Position numbers and translations under genes: made by a program
Notes under the pieces: generated by a model
Database searches by the model: none
Told to the model about the DNA's origin: nothing
What the model saw: only the letters and a program-made list of their open reading frames with translations
From: a virus
Strand: one strand, 5' to 3'
Length of the DNA stretch: 24,723 nucleotides
Virus record (IMG/VR): IMGVR_UViG_3300021964_000504
Coordinates: 1-24,723 of that record
Shown: one piece after another, positions 1 to 8,732 of the stretch
How the letters are laid out: the number at the start of each line of letters is the position of its first letter
Position numbering within the stretch: position 1 is the stretch's first letter

Positions 1-2698
1 TAGTATATTGTTCGCCTGCGTGAATATATTCTAACATTATTATTTCGTCTGTAATTTCACCTGCAAACGCATTATCTACTATTGCCTGTTGATTTCTATT
101 ATTAATTGTTGCTTCTCTTGGAATTTCTGTGTCGTCGACGCCGTCTGCAATTGCTCCGTAACTACCGTATGAGTTGTTTCCGTTTGTTGCACGAATCTTG
201 CCTCCGTTTTCTGCGAGATATCCAATTACACAATAGTAAGTAAACACTGATACAAGTTCTGCTCTACCGTTGTTTGTAACCCAAGCACCGACGCCATCAC
301 TTAGTACCTGTGTAAAGTCGTTAGATACCATTGACTTGTTGCCGCCGTTGTGTAGTGCTCCGTCGATCTTTTGTCCAGTACAATTATTACCTATGGTTGT
401 TACGCCTTGTATATACGGAGATCTAGTTAGGATCCATGTTCTGTTGTCGTCTGGTCCCCAGCCCGGATCTAATGAACAAAATGATCCACCTGTTGGTCTT
501 TGATACAAGTCAAATACTCCAGGAGGATTAAGCGTTCCGTCAAGTCCACCAATAGTACAATTACGTACACCAGTAGCATCTCTCAAATAAAACATATCGT
601 CAAATCTACTACCTGCTACACTATTAGCCCAGCGTCTTGCTGCTAACACACTTTGATAATTTCCTTCGTACTGAAGATCGTGTCTCCATCCTCTTAAGAA
701 ACTTCTAAATCCTACCTTGAGCCACTCATCGTCATAATAGTTATATTGTGAATAGTTTTCATTTAAAAATGCAATAGCTTCTGCTACTAAAAATTCTGTA
801 TTGTTAAAAATTGCAGTAGATGTATTTTTTCTGCTTTGATTATTTGTAAGATTGTTTGTGCCGGCGATAACTGGATCAAACCCACCGACGCCTAATTGGT
901 ATTCTATTTTACCTGAAATATCACTTATAAGAGCAGAAAGCACAGGTTGTATTAATATGTAATCTGCTGGCAAAAATTGAAATACTTGTTCTTGAGTATT
1001 ACCTGATGTTTTTTCTACTGTGTCGTTTGCAATTATTTGTTCTAATACTGCTAGTATTCTGTTTAATCCAATCACAGTGTAGTTGAGGTCACCGTCTACA
1101 TACAAATCTGACGATATTGCAGGATTACCGTTTATGGATACTGAGCGCAATTCGTCGCCCATTACAACTGTTTTAGCAGGTGCTATTATTGGCAATACTT
1201 CGTCGTATCTTCCTGTCTTAATAGAAATTTTTGCAGGTCTTGCTACTGCAATATTATCTTCAATATATTCAGCAGCGTATCGGATTGTTTTAAAAGGTTT
1301 TAAGTATGTTGTTCCTCTGCCTGGCTCGTCTATTCCTTCGTTTGATACATATAGTACTAATGGCTCTTTGTCAAGAAAGTTTCTCCATACTACTGAATCT
1401 TCACTATTGATACTTAGCAGTTGATCCTGCACTCCAATAGGTACCGCAGCAGCGCCAAAAGTACTCCCGTCGCCTTTTGCTCTAAAACGTAAATCGTATG
1501 TTAATAAATCTCCTGGTTGGCCTAAGCCTGCTTCTGTTCCTGACTGTGCTACAAATGTCCAATAATTATAACCTGAGCCGTTATCGCCTGGATAGTTATT
1601 ACTTAATGCCACGTGGCCTAGGTTACACTCGTAAAGTTCGCCGTAGTAGATAACCATGTCGCCTACAGCATATTCTTGATCAACTGTCCAGCTCCCTTGC
1701 CATTGTTGTCCAGGTATTACTACTTGCCAAAAACCAATGTCACTTTCGTAATCTAACGTACTACCGTCGAGTGGTACATCTTGAACTGCAATTTCTAAGC
1801 GGCCGCCTCTTCTAACAAGGTCTCCTGTAAGATACACATTTGAAGGTGACCAATCACCTCTAAAGTTATATGTCTTAGACATTAACTGCCAGTATAATGT
1901 ACTATCGGTATTAGATGGATTTTGATCTACACTATTACGTAATGCATAATACATATATCCACCGTACTCTACAATGTCTCCTGCCTCATAGGTATCTGAA
2001 TTTGACCACACACCGTTAAACTGAAATCCTGGTAAGTGAAGTACAAATTTGTCTTCTTCAAATGCATCAGTCGGAGTATGTGTTTGTGTACATTTAAATA
2101 TGCTTCCGCCAAATTTTACAAAATCGTTCTTATAATATGTTGTAGATAATGTCCAGGCTCCTGCATATTCATTTTTATCTGTAAATATTTCCCACTTACT
2201 AAGATCATCTTCTAGTAAAGTTTGGGAAGCATGAGCTGTAACACACTTATACTTTATACTGCCGTACCTAACAACTGCTCCTCTGCCGTAGTTAGTTGCT
2301 GGGAGCCAATCTGCTTCGAAGCCAATGCCATCAGCAAACAATGTCCAATCGGCTTGGTTAGTTTCGAATGTAGTAGCTGTATGTCCTTTTACACATATCC
2401 ACAATGATCCTGTGTGCGTAACAATGTCGCCCAGCTTGTAAAATGTAGACGGTGTCCAAGTACCAACAAACTGTCTTGCATCTGTCATCACAGTCCATCT
2501 TGGTTCTGGTTGTGGTGGATTTGACTCAGGAAGTATTCTATCTAGATCAGTATAAAAGTTTGCATCTGAAGTATGTGTTCCTAAACACACATAACTTTTA
2601 CCACCATATCTAACTACATCATCTCGGTCGTAGTTATATGCCGATTGCCAGTCTCCTCTCCAGTTATACTTAAAGCGTTCTAATTTAAATTCAGCCAT
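1..2698 (-). CDS. Large tail-fiber/structural protein with seven chitin-binding-like repeats, 3' end outside window
   Basis: The frame opens at the ATG at 2696-2698 and stays open to the left edge, so at least 899 codons are present and the C-terminus is missing. Residues 1 to about 370 hold seven tandem repeats of roughly 50 residues with the pattern W..s..Y..gD.V.y.G..Y.C...H (for example GDIVEYGGYMYYA and GDMVIYYGELYEC), which resembles carbohydrate-binding module family 5/12. After about residue 450 a stretch beginning LYVSNEGIDEPGRG looks like a right-handed beta-helix; it ends with RSPYIQGVT and a Gly-rich turn region that match blocks in the two giant fiber genes upstream. An AGGA-type ribosome binding site overlaps the end of the preceding gene. 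It is probably a virion surface adhesin; the exact position (tail fiber, baseplate or head decoration) is inference. Confidence 0.85.
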   Translation of the reverse strand, partial: MAEFKLERFKYNWRGDWQSAYNYDRDDVVRYGGKSYVCLGTHTSDANFYTDLDRILPESNPPQPEPRWTVMTDARQFVGTWTPSTFYKLGDIVTHTGSLWICVKGHTATTFETNQADWTLFADGIGFEADWLPATNYGRGAVVRYGSIKYKCVTAHASQTLLEDDLSKWEIFTDKNEYAGAWTLSTTYYKNDFVKFGGSIFKCTQTHTPTDAFEEDKFVLHLPGFQFNGVWSNSDTYEAGDIVEYGGYMYYALRNSVDQNPSNTDSTLYWQLMSKTYNFRGDWSPSNVYLTGDLVRRGGRLEIAVQDVPLDGSTLDYESDIGFWQVVIPGQQWQGSWTVDQEYAVGDMVIYYGELYECNLGHVALSNNYPGDNGSGYNYWTFVAQSGTEAGLGQPGDLLTYDLRFRAKGDGSTFGAAAVPIGVQDQLLSINSEDSVVWRNFLDKEPLVLYVSNEGIDEPGRGTTYLKPFKTIRYAAEYIEDNIAVARPAKISIKTGRYDEVLPIIAPAKTVVMGDELRSVSINGNPAISSDLYVDGDLNYTVIGLNRILAVLEQIIANDTVEKTSGNTQEQVFQFLPADYILIQPVLSALISDISGKIEYQLGVGGFDPVIAGTNNLTNNQSRKNTSTAIFNNTEFLVAEAIAFLNENYSQYNYYDDEWLKVGFRSFLRGWRHDLQYEGNYQSVLAARRWANSVAGSRFDDMFYLRDATGVRNCTIGGLDGTLNPPGVFDLYQRPTGGSFCSLDPGWGPDDNRTWILTRSPYIQGVTTIGNNCTGQKIDGALHNGGNKSMVSNDFTQVLSDGVGAWVTNNGRAELVSVFTYYCVIGYLAENGGKIRATNGNNSYGSYGAIADGVDDTEIPREATINNRNQQAIVDNAFAGEITDEIIMLEYIHAGEQYT

Positions 2699-2708
2699 TT
2701 ATCTTATC

Positions 2709-3089
2709 CTAATATCCGTCCGGTGATATTGTATCATCGTGATCATATCCTTCACTTATTCGTAATATAAATTGTCCATCTACAGGATCAATATAATATG
2801 TAAGTGATCTTCCGTCCCATTTAATCTGTGGGTATCTTAAGTTATCATAAAGTATATTATGATTTTCGTCGATGCCATCTAAAAAGTCTATTCCTTCTTC
2901 AAAGTCGGGATAATTTTCTTCTGCATCGCCAATATCATTAATTGTCATTAAGTTTTCTGTGCCTCCACCTAATTGATCTATTCTGATTAGATAAAGTTCG
3001 CCGTCGGTACTTCTACGCATACCATATGCGTATCTCTTAATGATACCGTCTAATACGTCTTGTGATGAACTGCCTATAAAATTACCCAT
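2709..3089 (-). CDS. Small conserved phage structural protein, function unknown
   Basis: This encodes 126 residues, acidic, without signal peptide or membrane segment. The start ATG follows an AAGGAATAATT ribosome binding site, and the stop lies ten bases before the next gene, so the genes are cotranscribed. The N-terminus has a YAYGMRRSTDGELYLIRID stretch that I associate, from memory only, with small structural proteins of marine T4-like phages. The C-terminal half, with DGRSLTYYIDPVDGQFILRI, looks beta-rich. Its place between fiber genes argues for a fiber- or baseplate-associated part or an assembly factor. No domain with a known activity is recognised. Confidence 0.75.
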   Translation of the reverse strand: MGNFIGSSSQDVLDGIIKRYAYGMRRSTDGELYLIRIDQLGGGTENLMTINDIGDAEENYPDFEEGIDFLDGIDENHNILYDNLRYPQIKWDGRSLTYYIDPVDGQFILRISEGYDHDDTISPDGY

Positions 3090-3098
3090 AATTATTCC

Positions 3099-3428
3099 TT
3101 ACGTTATTTCTACATAACTTAACACTACATCAAGACTGTCATCTACACTTGCTTGTACAGATAAAATGTTTGACGGTGCCATTATTAATTTTTCTCCGTT
3201 TGTAACAACTCGCAAACTTGTGTTAGCTGGTACAATAGTGTCTTTTAAATAATATCCTGTTACGCTGGTATCGTCTTTTAACAAAACACTAGCATACACA
3301 AACGACTCTGTCAAATTTGTTATGCTCATACCTATCACCGTAGCTCTTGCACTAGCTGAATTTTCTAAGATTTCAACTGGCTTAGTTCCTACTTGTTTTA
3401 TTACTTTATTTTTAAAAAATGTTGCCAT
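3099..3428 (-). CDS. Small beta-rich structural protein, paralogue of the 112-residue protein at 13287-13625
   Basis: This encodes 109 residues predicted to be almost all beta strand. The ATG follows TTAGGATAATAAG, in which the ribosome binding site overlaps the stop codon of the 1719-residue fiber gene, so translation is probably coupled. The order of short blocks (I-x-N near residue 36, a VPA/LPA turn, a late strand ending in LSYVEI) matches the 112-residue protein, which ends VSYLEV. Both sit next to giant fiber genes. I infer a small virion surface or fiber-attachment subunit; no enzyme motif is present. Confidence 0.75.
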   Translation of the reverse strand: MATFFKNKVIKQVGTKPVEILENSASARATVIGMSITNLTESFVYASVLLKDDTSVTGYYLKDTIVPANTSLRVVTNGEKLIMAPSNILSVQASVDDSLDVVLSYVEIT

Positions 3429-3432
3429 CTTA

Positions 3433-6400
3433 TTATCCTAACATTAGTACTCTTTCTACAGCAATATCTTGTGCATCGTTTAAACTAATACCAGATGCTG
3501 CACCAGCAACACCTGTCCACTGTGTTCCGTCCCAAACTTCAACACGACTATCAGCTGTATTAAAACGCATCATACCTGTTTCGGTATATGCAAGAGCCGG
3601 TCTGTTTGTTGCATCACCAACTGGTAAAACAAAACCATTTGTATTATCAATTTTAACAAAACCGTCTGTTGTATTTTCAAATATTGTTGCTGCATTTGCA
3701 ACTGTATTTAAAATAGTGTTGTCTTTAATAGAAAAGTTATCAATTACAACTGACCCAGTTCCGTTTGGTGATAATTCTAAATCTGTATCTGTAGTTATTG
3801 TACTTATCACATTGCCGTCTATTTGGATATCATCAATGACTATTTTATTTGCATTAAATCGTGCTGCTGTTAAGTCGGCAACTACTACGCCGCCAGTGTA
3901 AAACCTAATAGTATTATCATTTGCACCAGGAGTTAGTTCTGCTGTGATGTAAGTATCTTCGTCAAGGTCAATTGGTCCTCTATTTAATATAATCCAATTT
4001 GTTCCATTATAACCTTCAAAGGTATTATCGTCAGTGTTGTATCTGATCATACCTGTTTCTGGTGTGCCAGGTCTTTCTAATTCTGTTCCCTTAGGCAATA
4101 CAAAACTGTTTGTACTATCAATTTCTACTGTGCCGCTGCCTGGCTGTAGAATCATATCGTTTGTGGTTGAAACTATATTAGTATTGAAACTGAATTCATC
4201 AACGACTATCGATCCAGTGCCGTTAGCACGTAATTCTAAATCGCTGTTAGATAAAGTTGTTGTAACAAAGTTATCATCAATTAATATATCGCCTGTTGAA
4301 AAACTATTTGCTGTAATAGTACCCGAGCTGTTTAAGTCAGCAATTGTTGCTGTGCCACTTATAGTAATATCTTGTTCGAATGTTGCATTATTAGATGGTA
4401 TACGTATTATGCCTGTACCATTAGCACGTAATTCTAAATCTGAATTACTAAGTGTTGTGGTAATATAATTATCGTCAATTAAAATATCTTCTAGTTGTGT
4501 ACTGCCGTTAACTGTAAGAGTTTCTGTAATAGTAACATCGCCAGTAACGGAATAATTTCCAGTTTGGTTATAATTGCCTACGTGTGTAATTACTCCTGTA
4601 ATGTTTGTGTTAGCAAGGTTTGTTACACCGTTTACTGTTAAGTTATTATCTATCTGTACATTATTATTCGGAGCATAAATTGTACCAGTTCCATTTGCAC
4701 GAAGTAATAAATTACTATCAGTAAGTGTTGTAGTTATAAAATTATCATCAATTAATATATCGCCTGTTGAAAAACTATTTGCAGTAATAGTACCTGAGCT
4801 GTCTATATCTGCAAAATATCCTACACCATTTACAGTTAAGTTATTATCAATTTCAACATTGTTTGAAGGAACATAAACTCGGCCAGTTCCGTTTGCTCTT
4901 AGTTCTAGATCTGAGTTGCTAAGGGTTGTAGTAATATAATTATCGTTAATTAAAATATCTTCAAACTGTGTTTCGCTGTTTATGTTTACTGTTCCGCTTA
5001 CAGTCATATTTCCTGTAAGTGTAATATCACCAGTCTGAACTGTATTTCCAGTGTGTGTAAATGTGCCGTTAATTGTAGTATTTGATAACGTAGTTACGCC
5101 GTTTACTGTTAAGTTATTATCTATCTGTACGTTATTAGTAGGAACATAAACTGTGCCGGTGCCATTGGCTCTTAGTTCTAAATCTGCATTAGAAGCAGTT
5201 GTAGTAATATAGTTGTCATTAATCTTTATATCGTCTATGTCTACCTGTCCAGCAAATAATTCTTTCCAAGTTTTTGATGTGCTACCTAAATTATAAGTTG
5301 AAGTTTCATTTGGGACTATGTCTGAAACAACTTCTGCAACAAGATTTAAATCGTCGGTGTTTTCGTCACCTATTGTGATATTACCGCCTACAGTAACATT
5401 GCCTGTTACGTCAACATTACCTGTTACACTTACATCGTCTTGTAAATTAATTTCTCCACTTGCTGCTGTTACATTCAAGTCACCGCTGGTGGTTTCAATT
5501 GTGTTGTCGTGTATGCTAATATTGCCAGTGTCAACTGTAGTGCCGTCTATAAATGTTGTGTTGCCACCATCAGTAAATGTTAAGCCTGATGTACTCTGTA
5601 CCTGGAAGTTAGCACTTGAAAAAGTAATTGTGCCCGTTTGCTGGTCTACATAAAACAAATCGCCAACACGGAAGTCGCCTTGATGGTCAACTGATGTATA
5701 ACGTATTTTTGCACCGTTAAGTTCTACAACTTCGTTTTCTTGTACAACTGCTGTGGGTTCGTTATCTTCAAATTCTTCTGTGCCTATGTATGCAAGGTTG
5801 TGTCCAATAGCATACATCAATACACCAGGGCCGTCACCGTAAAGTCCAAATTTACCGTAAACTGATGCAGATGCAATTGAACGTATCTCTGCACCAAAGT
5901 CTGTATAGTCAGCTAGTGTAATGCCTGTTGCTGTTGCGCCACCGCTAAATCTAATATCTTGTGCTAGTACGACATCATCTTCAAATGTAGTGCTTGCATT
6001 GTCACCATCGAAACGTGCCATTAACACAGTTTGTGATGTTACGGGCAACGGTAAGTTAGTAGGAGTAAATCCTGCTGTGTAAACTGCTGTGCCTTTTATA
6101 ACTCTAACATCATCTATGTTACCGTCTAGTGCTCCACCAGCATCGTGTTCAGCACCAATATATACTGGCTTAGTGTTGCCGTAGTCGTTGCTGTCTGTGT
6201 ATGTGCTACCAACTTGTGTACCGTCTACAAAAAGTTTTGTGTCTGTTCCTGAACGTGTTAGTGCAATGTGATGCCAAGTAGTTGCACTTAATGCTGTAGT
6301 ACCTGTAATTACTGTGCTGTTACCTACGTTAACTTTTGCATCAGCACCGTCTGCATAAATCCAAACTGCTGTGTCTGTATCTACGCCTGCACGAAAATCT

Positions 6401-8592
6401 GTAAATGTTTGTACACCACTAGTTGCATCCAAGTATATCCAACCTTCAACTGTAAAGTCATCTGTGCCAAATCCAAAGTCTGCTTGTGAAGTAATTGATG
6501 CATAGTCGCCTGTACCATCTAACAATAAACTAGCAGTACCCATTTTCTTAATACTGGTGCTAAGTTGTGCATCACCGTTAGCAGCAATGGTTTTGCCACC
6601 GCGTTCTGATGCCGTTTCAAAGCCTACTACTTTACCGTCTATATAAAACTTGCCATCGGCATCTTTGTCTGCAATAGTTCCAGATGCTAATAGTGTGACA
6701 CCGTCAGTGTCATAGTAGGAAACTGTTTCGCTTGCTGCAAAAGTTCCGCTTAGGCCATTAACTCTAAGTGCTGTTTGGCCTGCTCCTTTTAATCCATCGT
6801 TACTGTCAAATGCGTTGAAACTCTTGTTAGCAAAATATGTAAATGAATTTAACCATTCAATTCTAGCACCATTAGTTGCTGTTATAGCATCAACACCTGG
6901 ACATATAAATGTTGCAGAGTGGAACAACATACTTGCTTCTTTTGACGCTGCTGTAGCATAAGCACCGTCTATGTAAGCACCTTTACCTGCATCGCCTGCA
7001 TTGTATCCTCTTGGATCACTAGCATCGGATGTTGAACCAAAAGTAAGAACTGTTATGTTTCTAATATACGGAGAACGTGTTGTAACTTCAAAGTCTGTGG
7101 CAAAACGGAAAGCATATCCATTGTCTGGAAATACTCTTGTTCCGCCGTTACAACTAAATGTTAAATCTTTTAAAAATAAATTTGCACCTACATATGTATC
7201 ATGTGGTACGTCTGTTGTAATTGTAAGCTCGCCTGTTGTGTGGTCATACGTAGCACCAGTAACATTTGCTATTGTGCTGTCATCAGAATCAATAGTTCCG
7301 CCGCTTACGTAAGCATGGGCAAACGGAGATGTTCCTACATTTACTTTTATAGTTGAAGTGTCTGGGATATTTGTAACTGCAAAAAAGTTACCGCCACTGT
7401 AAAAATCTCTAACAGTTAAATCTTCTACAGTACTTTGACCGTTTAACAAAAAGGCATCGTTATATCTTGTAGCAGTTGTAGGCTTGATATTTACTGCTCT
7501 TATGCCATAACCTTTAAGTGCTACGCCTACTGGAATTGTTAACGGAAATTGTTCAACATATACACCCGGAGAGTCCAGTACAGTGTCGCCGTCGGTTGCT
7601 GTTGCTAGTGCAGCCTTAATACTGCTTTTTGGGTCTTGAGGGTGTGTTCCTGAATTTAAGTCATTGCCATTTTCTGCAACATATAATGTATTCCCTGGAC
7701 GTAAAGATAAATCAACACCGTCAACTTCTAACGCACCAGTTTCAATTTCTCCTGCAACAAAGTTGTTTACCCAAATGTTTTGCCAGCGTTTTGTATCTGT
7801 ACCTAAAGTGTATGTGTTGTCTTGATCAGGAACAATATTACTAGCAATTTCGCCGTTTAAAATTATATTGTCTGTGTCTTGATCACCAATAGTAATATTA
7901 CCGTCGGCAGTAATTGTTCCGGTTGCGTGTAAATTACCATATACATTTGTGTTGGCTTGTATTTCTACTGTGCCTGTGCCGTTAGGACGTAGTTCTAAAT
8001 TACTGTTTGTATCTGTGGTTGAAATGACATTTTGTTCTATTCTTATATTTTCAAATTGAGCAGTTCTGCCAACTGACAAATCTGTAGATGCTGTAACGTT
8101 TCCAGTTACATTAATATTTCCATTACTAACAATATCTTGTGTAGTAGTTATTCCGTTGACTTGTAAATCTTGCGTGATTTCTACATTATTTGTAGGAATA
8201 TAAATTATGCCTGAACCGTTTGCTCGTAGTTCTAAATCTGCATTTGAACTATTGGTTGTAATAATATTATCATTAATGTTTATACTGTCAATCTGTACTT
8301 CAGTATTATATACAATTTTATCAGGTGTTGCAAGATTTAAAACAGATTGAGAAGTTTCTATAGTGTTTCCACTTATAGATATATTTGCTATATTTGCAAG
8401 GGTAGTTACTTCTAAGTTAGTTGTACGAGTTGTACCGTTTACATCTAGATCGTACTGAGGACTGTTAGTGTTTACACCAATGCGGCTGTCTGTTACATTT
8501 AGATATAGTAAGTCTGTCTCAAAAGCCAAATCGACGCCTTGGCGCTCGAGATTTGCCTTTAAGAGCGGACCACTGATTCGACCAAGTGCCAT
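3433..8592 (-). CDS. Giant fiber-like structural protein with beta-helix, LamG-type lectin domain and tandem repeats (1719 residues)
   Basis: The start ATG is preceded by GAGGAGAAGAG, a strong ribosome binding site. The N-terminus (GRISGPLLKANLERQG) is shared with the 1342-residue gene upstream and is probably the attachment end. Residues about 300-590 form a beta-helix-like block (LYVAENGNDLNSG, RSPYIRNITV), interrupted near 404-490 by an extra beta domain. Residues about 670-865 are a concanavalin/LamG-type domain (FTVEGWIYLD, TTWHHIALTRSGTDTKLFVD, GNIDDVRVIKG). Eight copies of an ITTT-SNSDLELRANGTG-type motif follow and precede these blocks, and two LPxG-RP-GMxRYN motifs lie near the C-terminus, which ends VLMLG. 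The domain order suggests a long adhesive fiber or decoration filament; receptor binding through the lectin domain is inference. Confidence 0.9.
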   Translation of the reverse strand: MALGRISGPLLKANLERQGVDLAFETDLLYLNVTDSRIGVNTNSPQYDLDVNGTTRTTNLEVTTLANIANISISGNTIETSQSVLNLATPDKIVYNTEVQIDSININDNIITTNSSNADLELRANGSGIIYIPTNNVEITQDLQVNGITTTQDIVSNGNINVTGNVTASTDLSVGRTAQFENIRIEQNVISTTDTNSNLELRPNGTGTVEIQANTNVYGNLHATGTITADGNITIGDQDTDNIILNGEIASNIVPDQDNTYTLGTDTKRWQNIWVNNFVAGEIETGALEVDGVDLSLRPGNTLYVAENGNDLNSGTHPQDPKSSIKAALATATDGDTVLDSPGVYVEQFPLTIPVGVALKGYGIRAVNIKPTTATRYNDAFLLNGQSTVEDLTVRDFYSGGNFFAVTNIPDTSTIKVNVGTSPFAHAYVSGGTIDSDDSTIANVTGATYDHTTGELTITTDVPHDTYVGANLFLKDLTFSCNGGTRVFPDNGYAFRFATDFEVTTRSPYIRNITVLTFGSTSDASDPRGYNAGDAGKGAYIDGAYATAASKEASMLFHSATFICPGVDAITATNGARIEWLNSFTYFANKSFNAFDSNDGLKGAGQTALRVNGLSGTFAASETVSYYDTDGVTLLASGTIADKDADGKFYIDGKVVGFETASERGGKTIAANGDAQLSTSIKKMGTASLLLDGTGDYASITSQADFGFGTDDFTVEGWIYLDATSGVQTFTDFRAGVDTDTAVWIYADGADAKVNVGNSTVITGTTALSATTWHHIALTRSGTDTKLFVDGTQVGSTYTDSNDYGNTKPVYIGAEHDAGGALDGNIDDVRVIKGTAVYTAGFTPTNLPLPVTSQTVLMARFDGDNASTTFEDDVVLAQDIRFSGGATATGITLADYTDFGAEIRSIASASVYGKFGLYGDGPGVLMYAIGHNLAYIGTEEFEDNEPTAVVQENEVVELNGAKIRYTSVDHQGDFRVGDLFYVDQQTGTITFSSANFQVQSTSGLTFTDGGNTTFIDGTTVDTGNISIHDNTIETTSGDLNVTAASGEINLQDDVSVTGNVDVTGNVTVGGNITIGDENTDDLNLVAEVVSDIVPNETSTYNLGSTSKTWKELFAGQVDIDDIKINDNYITTTASNADLELRANGTGTVYVPTNNVQIDNNLTVNGVTTLSNTTINGTFTHTGNTVQTGDITLTGNMTVSGTVNINSETQFEDILINDNYITTTLSNSDLELRANGTGRVYVPSNNVEIDNNLTVNGVGYFADIDSSGTITANSFSTGDILIDDNFITTTLTDSNLLLRANGTGTIYAPNNNVQIDNNLTVNGVTNLANTNITGVITHVGNYNQTGNYSVTGDVTITETLTVNGSTQLEDILIDDNYITTTLSNSDLELRANGTGIIRIPSNNATFEQDITISGTATIADLNSSGTITANSFSTGDILIDDNFVTTTLSNSDLELRANGTGSIVVDEFSFNTNIVSTTNDMILQPGSGTVEIDSTNSFVLPKGTELERPGTPETGMIRYNTDDNTFEGYNGTNWIILNRGPIDLDEDTYITAELTPGANDNTIRFYTGGVVVADLTAARFNANKIVIDDIQIDGNVISTITTDTDLELSPNGTGSVVIDNFSIKDNTILNTVANAATIFENTTDGFVKIDNTNGFVLPVGDATNRPALAYTETGMMRFNTADSRVEVWDGTQWTGVAGAASGISLNDAQDIAVERVLMLG
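4271..5212 (-). repeat. 471-base tandem duplication inside the giant fiber gene
   Basis: Two adjacent copies of a 157-codon unit lie end to end. Bases 4271-4331 and 4742-4802 match over 61 bases with two differences, and 4628-4659 and 5099-5130 match over 32 bases without difference; both pairs are offset by exactly 471. Each unit carries two copies of the DLELRANGTG motif and two short beta segments of the DNNLTVNG kind. The outer boundaries are approximate because the older copies diverge. Confidence 0.85.
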
Positions 8593-8695
8593 CTCTTCTC
8601 CTCAATACGGGGATCCTGTCCCTCTAGCCACCTTACATTGCGGGCTAACCACAGTTTGTCCTGCAACAGCTGGTCTGCTATTGTTGCATTAATAG
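8593..8695 (-). promoter_or_regulatory. Structured 5' leader of the 1719-residue fiber gene
   Basis: The stretch between the late promoter and the start codon is about half G+C by my count, clearly richer than its flanks. It can form three successive hairpins on the transcript: TGCAACA/TGTTGCA (8662-8688, 7 bp), TAGCC/GGCTA (8625-8647, 5 bp) and GGGA/TCCC (8610-8622, 4 bp). The ribosome binding site GAGGAG follows unpaired. The pairing is seen; any role in mRNA stability or translation is inference. Confidence 0.5.
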
Positions 8696-8703
8696 TATTT
8701 ATC
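8696..8703 (-). promoter_or_regulatory. T4-type late promoter (GATAAATA)
   Basis: On the minus strand the sequence reads TTGATAAATACTATTA, matching the T4 late-promoter box with G in the first place. It lies in the intergenic gap directly after a terminator-like hairpin and about 104 bases before the ATG of the 1719-residue gene. It shares ATAAATACT with the boxes at 12773-12780 and 15166-15173. Confidence 0.65.
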
Positions 8704-8710
8704 AATTATA

Positions 8711-8732
8711 AAGAAAAGGGTTGAGTTACCCT
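8711..8732 (-). terminator. Probable intrinsic terminator after the 1342-residue fiber gene
   Basis: On the minus strand AGGGT-AACTCA-ACCCT forms a 5-bp stem with a 6-base loop, followed directly by TTTCTTT. The stem overlaps the TAA stop of the 1342-residue gene, and the next late promoter begins only eight bases further on. The stem is short, so readthrough is likely. Confidence 0.45.

Noticed and set aside
1-2698. Possible broken gene at the left end because no closed minus-strand frame is present
   Set aside because: Direct translation from the ATG at 2698 is open to the edge without a stop, so the gene is cut by the window border rather than broken.
4195-5230. Regularly repeated short DNA blocks that could suggest a CRISPR-like array
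   Set aside because: The blocks are in frame within a protein gene, encode the LELRANGTG-type motif, and differ from copy to copy; there are no uniform repeats with unique spacers.
8680-8689. ATG followed by two codons and a stop in the leader of the 1719-residue gene
   Set aside because: It is too short and has no ribosome binding site, so I do not list it as a gene; it is mentioned only as part of the leader observation.
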